From Promethearchaeia archaeon (lineage in GTDB: Archaea; Asgardarchaeota; Lokiarchaeia; Sigyniarchaeales; SOKP01), in assembly GCA_029856295.1 (NCBI GenBank), contig JAHQWS010000317.1:1-14103 (forward strand): DNA of 14,103 bases. The letters run 5' to 3'. Positions 6,698 to 13,347 of this stretch are shown piece after piece. Position 1 is the first letter of the stretch, and each line of letters starts with the position of its first letter. The position numbers and the translations under genes are program-made. The notes beneath the pieces were generated by a model. The model was not told where the DNA came from. It did not search any database and saw nothing but the letters and a program-made list of their open reading frames with translations.

Positions 6698-7441
6698 ATG
6701 ACGAAGCTTATCTATTTTGGTTGTTTATCAAGAAGTAGATATAAAGGTACATGTGAAAATGCTACCAAAATTATCAAATTCTTAGATGATGAATATCAAA
6801 TTATTGACGATCCCCCTTGCTGTGGGTCATTAGCACATCAAGTGGCAATCAAAGAAGATGTAGAAAATCACGTAAAACTTGTGAATGATTGGTTTAAGAG
6901 TAATGATATTACTGAGTTAATTACTATTTGCGCTGGTTGTTATAATTATCTCACTCGTTATTATCCTCAATATTTAGGGTCTGATTTTAAGGTTAAAGTG
7001 CTGCATTTATTACAGTTTTTAGATACACCCGAAAATTTAGAGAAGCTAAATTTAAAATATACAGGAAAAAAACTAAGTGTGTATTATCATGACGCATGTC
7101 ATTTAAGAAACGCTGAAGTCCCTATTATTGAGGAGGCTCGGAATATTCTAAACTCTATAGAAGGACCTATTCAGCTTAAGGAGATGGAGAATAATAGAAT
7201 GAATAGTCTGTGTTGTGGCGCAGGAGGAGGGGTTTATTCTATTTTTAAAGAGAATAGTGATTTTAGTTCTAAAATAATCTTTGATCAAATGAGAATGTCA
7301 AAAGGATTAATAACGGCTTGTCCGTTTTGTTATACGGCATTAAAACGAATTCAAGAAGAAAATAAGATAAAAGCGCCTGTAATAAAATTTGAAGATTTTA
7401 TATTTAAATTAATGGAAGGGGTCGATCCTGTAAGTGTCTGA
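6698..7441 (+). CDS. lutA: LutA/HdrB-like cysteine-rich (CCG) Fe-S oxidoreductase subunit
   Basis: 247 aa with two complete cysteine-rich CCG domains. The first has C9, C41-C42-G43 and C78-AG-C81. The second has C134 (HDACH), C172-C173-G174 (CCGAGGG) and C208-PF-C211. Such domains bind unusual [4Fe-4S] clusters in LutA, GlcF, GlpC and heterodisulfide reductase HdrB/HdrD. Length and domain order fit LutA, the small subunit of the LutABC L-lactate oxidation complex. The partner directly follows with an 8-nt overlap, so the two are translationally coupled. It is cytoplasmic, with no membrane segments. The substrate could be lactate, another 2-hydroxy acid or a disulfide; the sequence does not decide. 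No Shine-Dalgarno sequence is visible before the ATG. Confidence 0.88.
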   Translation: MTKLIYFGCLSRSRYKGTCENATKIIKFLDDEYQIIDDPPCCGSLAHQVAIKEDVENHVKLVNDWFKSNDITELITICAGCYNYLTRYYPQYLGSDFKVKVLHLLQFLDTPENLEKLNLKYTGKKLSVYYHDACHLRNAEVPIIEEARNILNSIEGPIQLKEMENNRMNSLCCGAGGGVYSIFKENSDFSSKIIFDQMRMSKGLITACPFCYTALKRIQEENKIKAPVIKFEDFIFKLMEGVDPVSV

Positions 7442-8744
7442 AAAAGGAAAAGAGCTTTATGAAGAAGTTAAAGATAAAATAGAGGAACTAAAGAATAATG
7501 ATTCAGCATATGCTAAATTTGGGGAAATTTGGAAATTGGCCTGTCCCATTAAATACAAATCTTACGATTTGAGATTTCTTTATGAGGACACGAGTCGAGA
7601 ATTTGTTGATAGACACAAAGATAACATAATTAAGATGAGAGAAGATTTTGTAGAAAACATTGAAGATTATACAAAATTATGTATGAAAAGATTGGGAAAA
7701 ACGAATCATTTTAAAGTTCATTTTGCTAAAACTAATGAGGAGGCGCAAAAGATTTTCATGGAAGAATTGGGAGATAATAAAGTTATTTATAAGTCAAAAT
7801 CATTGGAAGCAAAAGATGCAGGTATTATTGATATATTGAAAGAAAACAATATAGAAATTAAAGAAACTGACTTAGGAGACGTACTTTGTCAATTGTTTGA
7901 TTATAAATATCCAAGTTTCACATTAGCTCCAGGTGTTCAGTTTACAGTGGAAGAAATTGTTGCAAAAATTAAAGAAAAACATGGAATTGAGCTTAAACCT
8001 CAAGCAGAAGCGATAGTTAATTATTATAGAACAACTTATCGTCCAGAATTACTAAATAATGTGAAAGTTTCACTCACATCTGCTAATGCGATTTCTGCGG
8101 ATGATGGGTCGATAATTTTAGTAGAAAATGAAGGAAATATAAGTTTATTGACACGAGCAACTGAAAAGCATATTGTCGTTGCAGGTATTCAAAAAATTGT
8201 CCCTACTGTTTTTGACGCTTTACTTGTCGCAAAAATACAAGAGAGAATAATGAATGTCGATGGAGCGTATATAAGTTTGATAAGCGCGCCCTCAAATACC
8301 TCAGATATTCAAGGTATGCGTGTATTTGGAATGTATGGTGCTAAGGAAGTTGTCATTATCCTTGTAGACGAATGGCGCACGAAAGCGGCAAAGGAAAATC
8401 TTCTATATAAGGATTTATTAAAGTGTATAAGTTGTAAAAGTTGTGATCTCGTATGTACCGCCTCGAGAGCTTTTGGAAATATTTATGGGTCTAAATATGG
8501 AATCGGAGCAGTTAATATTATTAGGGATTATATTCACAACGGTATCGAAGCTACTGTCAGGGATGGATTGTTTCTATGTACTGGCTGTGAAAACTGTACA
8601 AATTGGTGTCCAGCAGGAGTAGATTTAGCAGAAATTATGAGAAATCTAAAAAAAGAAGCAACAGAAGCAGGTTTGGCTCCTCCTAATTTAGATAAATATA
8701 AAGAAAAGATTTTTAAAGATAAAAATCCGTTCAAGGCACAATAA
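7434..8744 (+). CDS. lutB: LutB-like protein: LUD domain plus two 4Fe-4S clusters
   Basis: 436 aa. Residues about 90-320 form a LUD (lactate utilisation) domain, with SKSLEAKDAG, ETDLGDVL, FTLAPGVQ, ILVENEGN and HIVVAGIQKIVPT as landmarks. Two ferredoxin-type motifs follow: C331xxC334xxC337xxxC341 and C382xxC385xxC388xxxC392-P. This is the LutB arrangement; LutB passes electrons from 2-hydroxy-acid oxidation. The start is GTG at 7434, fixed by an in-frame TAA directly before it (7431-7433), and it overlaps the LutA-like stop. GGAAGGGG lies 12 nt upstream. LutC, the third bacterial subunit, is absent. The electron acceptor is not shown, and an Hdr-like or flavoprotein partner elsewhere is possible. 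Confidence 0.88.
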   Translation: MSEKGKELYEEVKDKIEELKNNDSAYAKFGEIWKLACPIKYKSYDLRFLYEDTSREFVDRHKDNIIKMREDFVENIEDYTKLCMKRLGKTNHFKVHFAKTNEEAQKIFMEELGDNKVIYKSKSLEAKDAGIIDILKENNIEIKETDLGDVLCQLFDYKYPSFTLAPGVQFTVEEIVAKIKEKHGIELKPQAEAIVNYYRTTYRPELLNNVKVSLTSANAISADDGSIILVENEGNISLLTRATEKHIVVAGIQKIVPTVFDALLVAKIQERIMNVDGAYISLISAPSNTSDIQGMRVFGMYGAKEVVIILVDEWRTKAAKENLLYKDLLKCISCKSCDLVCTASRAFGNIYGSKYGIGAVNIIRDYIHNGIEATVRDGLFLCTGCENCTNWCPAGVDLAEIMRNLKKEATEAGLAPPNLDKYKEKIFKDKNPFKAQ

Positions 8745-8768
8745 AAAAGTCGAACAAAACTGAAATTT

Positions 8769-9164
8769 TTAATCTATAAGAAATTTTTTTCTTATATTTT
8801 CCATTCTTTTTCTATTTACACCCCAATCATTACGTCCTATACGAGATGCTGATTTGAAATGGATTTTCTTCTCTTTATCATCAAAATAAAACTCAACATA
8901 ATCAACAAATTTAAATAACTTTGACTTGAATTCAGCATGAACTTAATCTTCTGTTTGAGTACTTATTGTTGTACGTTTCATAGAATTAATAATTCCAACG
9001 ATTTTCGCAATAGCTTCTTCTTGAGTCAATTCGTAAATAATGGGCTCAGTATTATGTTGCTCATCAGTACTTTGAGTTGAAACTCAATTAGGAGTTTCAG
9101 GACAAGGATAAAACTTGCCATCTATTAATCCAACTTTTTTAGATTTTTTAGCTATAATATTCAT
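8769..9164 (-). pseudogene. DUF1499 gene with two in-frame stop codons (TGA at the conserved Cys, TAA at the conserved Tyr)
   Basis: The minus-strand frame from ATG 9164 to TAA 8769 (131 codons before the final stop) translates to a near-complete DUF1499 protein: FYPCPETPN, VSTQSTDEQHNTEPIIYEL, VHAEFKSKLFKFVDYVEFYF, IHFKSASRIGRNDWGVNRKR. Two stops interrupt it. TGA at 9084-9086 stands where the family has Cys in CPxTPNCVS. TAA at 8943-8945 stands where the family has Tyr in DYxHAE. There is no frameshift. The function of DUF1499 is unknown. Readings: a recent pseudogene, sequence errors, or TGA as selenocysteine (which would leave the TAA unexplained). It converges with the LutB-like gene, leaving a 24-bp gap. 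The stretch from 9165 to 9314 shows nothing convincing. Confidence 0.8.
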
Positions 9165-9314
9165 CTCTAAAACAAATTAGCTAATTATTTTATAAACTAT
9201 TTCTAGAATAATTAAGTATAGCTTTTAAATCAGAAATTTCTGGAAGAATTTCACATAAAAATATATTTTTAATCTAAACTAATAAATTTAAAAACTAAAA
9301 AGTGGATTTTAAAA

Positions 9315-9872
9315 TTGATTCAAAATCATCTAAAAGTAGGGTTAATTCATTATTATTTTGGGGATGGAAAGGGAAAAACTACTACCCTTATTGGTGGAAT
9401 TATAAGAGCACGTGGCCATCAGTTAAGGCCATAATTGATTCAATTTCTAAAATTACATGATGCAACACGAGATCATTAGGGCTATTTTATGGGAGAGATT
9501 CATTTTTTAAAAGAAATTATTCCGGTAGAACAATTTGGTGCATACGGTTTCGTATATTCTGCTGAAAAGGCTTCAGATGACGATAAGATGAGAGCTAAAA
9601 GAGGATTTGAACTTGCGAAGAGAGCAATTCTATCTAGTAATTACGATTTAGTTGCTTTAGATGAAATTATTGATGTTATAGCTCTTAAACTTATTAATCT
9701 TAATGATTTCTTGGAACTTTTACAAAATAAACCAAGCCATGTAGAAATTATTTGTACTGGTTATAACTATATAAAACAAATTAGCGATGTCGCAGATTAT
9801 GTTATTGAATTTAAATGTGATAAACATCCATACAATCAAGGAATAATGGCGTGTCCAGGTATAGAATTTTAA
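9315..9872 (+). pseudogene. cobA: CobA/BtuR-type corrinoid adenosyltransferase, interrupted by TAA and TAG
   Basis: This family transfers the adenosyl group of ATP to cob(I)alamin, making adenosylcobalamin. The frame shows the family from its first strand: GLIHYYFGDGKGKTTT, with an intact P-loop, then GGIIRARGHQLRP, a TAA (9432-9434), LIQFLK, a TAG (9477-9479), GYFMGEIHFL, FGAYGF, LVALDEIIDVIAL, HVEIICTGYN, DVADYVIEFKCDKHPYNQGI and a normal end. No frameshift occurs. No in-frame ATG precedes the P-loop; TTG at 9315 or a lost ATG could have been the start. The 127-residue frame from ATG 9489 alone lacks the ATP-binding P-loop and cannot be an active enzyme. It lies 261 bp upstream of the B12-dependent mutase operon, where a working copy would make sense. 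The spacer 9873-10133 holds nothing clear. Confidence 0.85.
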
Positions 9873-10133
9873 AGAATAAAAAAGAAATTGAATATCTCTA
9901 TCTTATATATCCAATTCTTTTAGCTTTTCATTAATTATTTTAATATCTTTAAAAAACTACTTAGGCTTCAATATACAATTTAAATAAGTTAACTATATCA
10001 ACACTTTAAAGAATAAACATGAAATATGATAAAAGTTAATAATCTTAATCTCTTATCTAAATTGAATAGAAATTAAGTAGACTAATTATTAATTATAAAT
10101 TTCATAATTATATACCTTAATAGGCATCTCATT

Positions 10134-11798
10134 ATGACAGAAACAAATGAAATCGAGAAAGAAAAGGAGAAATGGGAAGCAAATATTCTCAAGGATGCTG
10201 CTCAAAATGAAAGGCAGAAAAGCTTTAGAAATTTGTCTGATATTGAAATTAGACGATTATATACACCAAATGATATAAAGGATCTGGATTATGCTAATTA
10301 TTTAGGATTTCCAGGTCAATACCCTTTTACCCGTGGAGCATATCCGAATATGTATAGAGGACGCTTATGGACCATGAGACAATTTGCTGGATTTGGAACT
10401 GCTAAACAGACTAATCAACGTTATAAATTTTTACTAGAACATGGAACTACAGGTTTAAGTGTTGCATTTAGCCTCCATACGATATATGGTGTAGAAGCGG
10501 ATGATGATAAAGCTTTAGGTGAGGTTGGAAAAGAAGGAGTTTCTATTGATACCTTAAAAGACATGGAAGTATTATTTGAGGGAATAAATTTATCCAAAAT
10601 TTCTACCTCAATGACGATAAATGCTCCAGCTTCGATTTTGCTTGCCATGTATATCGTTGTTGCTGAAAAACAGGGCCATACTCCAGATCAATTAAGAGGA
10701 ACCATTCAAAACGATATCTTAAAAGAATATATTGCTCAAAAATCATGGATATTCCCACCAGAACCATCTATGCGCTTAATTATTGATACAATTGAATATT
10801 GCGCGAAATATGTTCCACAATGGTATAGCATCTCAATTAGCGGATATCATATTCGAGAAGCGGGTTCTACAGCAGTACAAGAACTTGCTTTTACTTTAGC
10901 TGATGGTTTTGGTTATGTAGAAGCTGCATTGGAAAGAGGATTAGATATAGATGATTTTGCTCCAAGGTTATCATTTTTCTTTAACTCGCATAATAATTTT
11001 TTTGAAGAAGTCTGTAAATATCGAGCAGCACGAAGAATCTGGGCAAAAAGAATGAAAAATAAATACGGAGCTAAAAAACCTGAATCAATGAGATTAAGAT
11101 TCCATACTCAGACTGCAGGAGTATCATTAACTGCCCAAGAACCTGAAAATAATATAGTAAGAGTTACTTTACAAGCACTATCATCTATTTTAGGGGGAAC
11201 TCAGTCTTTACACACGAATTCCTTTGACGAGGCATTATGTCTTCCCACGGAAAAAGCGGTAAAGATAGCCTTAAGAACACAACAAATAATAGCTCATGAA
11301 TCTGGTATAACCGATACAGTAGATCCTCTAGCAGGTTCTTATTATGTTGAATGGCTCACAAATAAAATGGAAGAAGAAGCTGAAATATATTTTGAAAAGA
11401 TTGAAGAATTAGGAGGGGTTATTCCAGCGATTCAGGCTAATTTTTTCCAAAAAGAAATAGCTAATGCTTCATATAAATATCAAAAAGAGGTTGAGAACCA
11501 AGAAAAAACTATTATAGCAGTAAACCGATTTATTCAAACAGAACAAACTACAACTCCGTTATTAAAAATTGATGAAAAAATTGCTGAAGAACAAGTTAAT
11601 AATCTAAATAAAGTGAAACAAGAAAGAGACAATGAGAAGCTTAAAGAAAAATTAGAAAAACTTAAAGAAGCAGCTAAGAGCACCGAAAATTTAATGCCCT
11701 ACATCATCGATGCGGTAAGGGAATATGCCTCAGCGGGAGAAATTATAAATGTATTAAAACATGTTTTTGGAGTATATATAGAAGATTCTATATTTTAA
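10134..11798 (+). CDS. icmA: B12-dependent acyl-CoA mutase catalytic subunit, isobutyryl-CoA-mutase-type active site
   Basis: 554 aa, the length of split archaeal mutase large subunits with a TIM-barrel substrate domain. YPFTRGAYPNMYRGRLWTMR (63-82) and SISGYHIREAG (234-244) are diagnostic of the family. A constant offset of five residues relative to Propionibacterium methylmalonyl-CoA mutase fits all landmarks: R77/Arg82, S109/Ser114, T190/Thr195, Q192/Gln197, Y238-H239/Tyr243-His244. At the two specificity positions it has F84 (Tyr89 in methylmalonyl mutase) and Q202 (Arg207). Both are the residues of isobutyryl-CoA mutase; loss of the Arg removes the usual carboxylate contact. The otherwise nearly invariant AFDLP-like segment is AFSLHT (111-116), with Ser at the Asp118 position. 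It is first in an operon with the B12 subunit (13-nt gap) and MeaB. A database would probably call it methylmalonyl-CoA mutase; I prefer isobutyryl-CoA or a related substrate. Confidence 0.9.
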   Translation: MTETNEIEKEKEKWEANILKDAAQNERQKSFRNLSDIEIRRLYTPNDIKDLDYANYLGFPGQYPFTRGAYPNMYRGRLWTMRQFAGFGTAKQTNQRYKFLLEHGTTGLSVAFSLHTIYGVEADDDKALGEVGKEGVSIDTLKDMEVLFEGINLSKISTSMTINAPASILLAMYIVVAEKQGHTPDQLRGTIQNDILKEYIAQKSWIFPPEPSMRLIIDTIEYCAKYVPQWYSISISGYHIREAGSTAVQELAFTLADGFGYVEAALERGLDIDDFAPRLSFFFNSHNNFFEEVCKYRAARRIWAKRMKNKYGAKKPESMRLRFHTQTAGVSLTAQEPENNIVRVTLQALSSILGGTQSLHTNSFDEALCLPTEKAVKIALRTQQIIAHESGITDTVDPLAGSYYVEWLTNKMEEEAEIYFEKIEELGGVIPAIQANFFQKEIANASYKYQKEVENQEKTIIAVNRFIQTEQTTTPLLKIDEKIAEEQVNNLNKVKQERDNEKLKEKLEKLKEAAKSTENLMPYIIDAVREYASAGEIINVLKHVFGVYIEDSIF

Positions 11799-11811
11799 AG
11801 GGGTATGTCTA

Positions 11812-12213
11812 ATGACTGAGAAAAGAAAAATAAAAGTTTTGGTTTGTAAACCAGGCTTAGATGGTCATGATAGGGGAGCAAAAGTCCTTGCGCGTGCTTT
11901 AAGAGATGCAGGTATGGAAGTTATATATACTGGAATCCATCAGACTCCAGATGATGTCGTAAATACTGTTATCCAAGAAGACCCTGATGCGGTAATGTTG
12001 AGCATGTTGAGCGGTTCCCATAATGCGATTTGTCCTGTCATAATGCAAAAATTGAAAGAACAAAACATAGATGATGTTCTTGTTGCTGTGGGTGGAATTA
12101 TCCCTGATGAGGACAAGCCATTTTTAGAAAAACATGGATTGAAAGGATTTCATGGTCCGGGAACTGATTTAAAAACAATTGTGGAATTCGTTCAAAACAA
12201 TCTTAAAAGATAA
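11812..12213 (+). CDS. icmB: B12-binding subunit of the acyl-CoA mutase
   Basis: 133 aa, a single cobalamin-binding Rossmann domain. The base-off/His-on motif DxHxxG is D17-G-H19-DR-G22 within KPGLDGHDRGAKV, so His19 is the lower ligand of cobalt. The SxL-type loop reads LSMLSGSH and is followed by GGIIPDED, both typical. It pairs with the upstream catalytic subunit to give the split (two-gene) mutase; the pair replaces the fused single chain of bacteria and mitochondria. AAAGGGG lies 8 nt before the ATG and overlaps the end of the upstream gene, so translation is likely coupled. All key residues are present. Whether it belongs to a methylmalonyl- or isobutyryl-type enzyme is decided by the large subunit. 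Confidence 0.95.
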   Translation: MTEKRKIKVLVCKPGLDGHDRGAKVLARALRDAGMEVIYTGIHQTPDDVVNTVIQEDPDAVMLSMLSGSHNAICPVIMQKLKEQNIDDVLVAVGGIIPDEDKPFLEKHGLKGFHGPGTDLKTIVEFVQNNLKR

Positions 12214-12225
12214 TTTTAAGAGAAA

Positions 12226-13224
12226 ATGGAATACTCTAATTTAATTACAAAATTGCTCGAAGGGAATACAAGAGCTGCTGCCCGGTTAATTACTATTGTT
12301 GAAAACGATATTGACGCAGCAGAAACAATTATTAAATCTATATATAAAAGTACGGGAAATGCTTATATCTTAGGCATTACTGGAGCTCCAGGTAGTGGGA
12401 AATCTACTTTTATCTCCACTCTAACCAATACTTTTATTGAGCAAGGGAGAAAAGTAGGTATAATATGTGTAGACCCCACTTCTCCTATTACGGGGGGAGC
12501 TCTATTAGGAGATAGAATCCGAATGAAACAGTATTTTACCCTCGATAGGGTATTTATTAGAAGCATGGCGAATAGGGGTCAGTTAGGAGGGCTTGCGAGA
12601 GCAACCGAAGACGTTATAAAAATTTTAGATGCATATGGTTGCGAGATTATTATCGTAGAAACTGTTGGAGTAGGACAATCCGAAGTTGATATTTTTAAAT
12701 CAGCCGAAACTGTTATTGTTTTATTAGTGCCTGGATTAGGCGATGATATCCAAGCCATCAAAGCTGGAATCATGGAAATCACCGATATTTTTGTTGTAAA
12801 CAAAATGGATTTCCCTGGGGCTGACAGGAAGGTTGCTGAAATAAGTCAAATGCTAGAATTAAATTCAAGCTTCAAATATCAGTCTAATCAGCTTCGAGAG
12901 GAGTATTTCAAATTAGTAGCGTGGCCTCCAGAAATCGTCAAAGTAAATTCTAAAACTGGGGAAAATTTTAAAGAACTCATTGAAATTATTAAAAAACACA
13001 TACAATTCTTGGAAGATACAGGGGTAATTTCAAATTATTTAAAAAATAGGATCAAAAGCGAAACCTTACAAATTTTAAAACATAAATTACAGAAAAAAGT
13101 AGAAGATTTAATTAATTCAAATCAGGAAAAAATAGAACAATATATTAACAAAGTTATTGAGAAATCTCTCGATCCATACAGCATGGCTGATATAATCATA
13201 AAAATGCTAGGGATTGAAAAATGA
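12226..13224 (+). CDS. meaB: MeaB/ArgK-type G3E GTPase, mutase chaperone
   Basis: 332 aa, the usual length. It is a P-loop GTPase that gates cofactor loading and protects or repairs B12-dependent acyl-CoA mutases. Walker A GAPGSGKST is at 53-61, the switch I region VDPTSPITGGALLGDR at 82-97, the Mg-binding/switch II segment ETVGVGQSE at 145-153 and the guanine specificity motif NKMD at 192-195. A helical C-terminal part (about 265-332) corresponds to the dimerisation arm. It starts 12 nt after the B12 subunit stop, as third gene of the operon. All motifs are intact. Isobutyryl-CoA mutases are served by MeaB-like proteins or fused G domains, so the gene does not separate the two substrate options. 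Older names such as ArgK, a supposed arginine transport kinase, are not relevant here. Confidence 0.95.
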   Translation: MEYSNLITKLLEGNTRAAARLITIVENDIDAAETIIKSIYKSTGNAYILGITGAPGSGKSTFISTLTNTFIEQGRKVGIICVDPTSPITGGALLGDRIRMKQYFTLDRVFIRSMANRGQLGGLARATEDVIKILDAYGCEIIIVETVGVGQSEVDIFKSAETVIVLLVPGLGDDIQAIKAGIMEITDIFVVNKMDFPGADRKVAEISQMLELNSSFKYQSNQLREEYFKLVAWPPEIVKVNSKTGENFKELIEIIKKHIQFLEDTGVISNYLKNRIKSETLQILKHKLQKKVEDLINSNQEKIEQYINKVIEKSLDPYSMADIIIKMLGIEK

Positions 13225-13317
13225 GAACTTTATTTTTCACTCAATTATTGACAAATTAGCAAATTTATAGTTTTATTTTAAATGAAGATCAATAGAATAA
13301 TAAGGAATTTAATTAGG

Positions 13318-13324
13318 TTTTTTT
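13318..13324 (+). terminator. T7 tract, possible end of the mutase operon
   Basis: Seven T in a row in the 123-bp gap between the GTPase gene and the HEAT/LRR gene. It could end the mutase transcript. Nothing else is visible in the gap except AAGGA at 13331, 13 nt before the next ATG. Confidence 0.3.
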
Positions 13325-13347
13325 CTTAAAAAGGACCGTCTCAGAAA

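Noticed and set aside
9190..9272. Minus-strand open piece reading FLCEILPEISDLKAILNYSR and a stop
   Set aside because: Only about 27 codons, no start, no recognised family; such runs are expected by chance in AT-rich DNA, though a relic is possible in this decay zone.
8769..9872. A changed genetic code or suppressor tRNA explaining the internal stops
   Set aside because: TGA, TAA and TAG all occur as internal stops here, while the intact genes of the window end normally at TAA, TGA and TAG, so no single reassignment fits.
9902..10020. Minus-strand fragments reading SVDIVNLFKLYIEA and FFKDIKIINEKLKELDI in different frames, each with stops nearby
   Set aside because: Short, interrupted and without a recognised family; could be a relic of a small gene but cannot be supported.
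9873..10133. Possible cobalamin riboswitch before the mutase operon
   Set aside because: No B12-box-like segment or strong stems are visible, and cobalamin riboswitches are rare in archaea.
10421..12803. Minus-strand open frames opposite the mutase and GTPase genes
   Set aside because: Antisense shadows of genes with complete catalytic motifs; no ribosome sites or recognisable domains.
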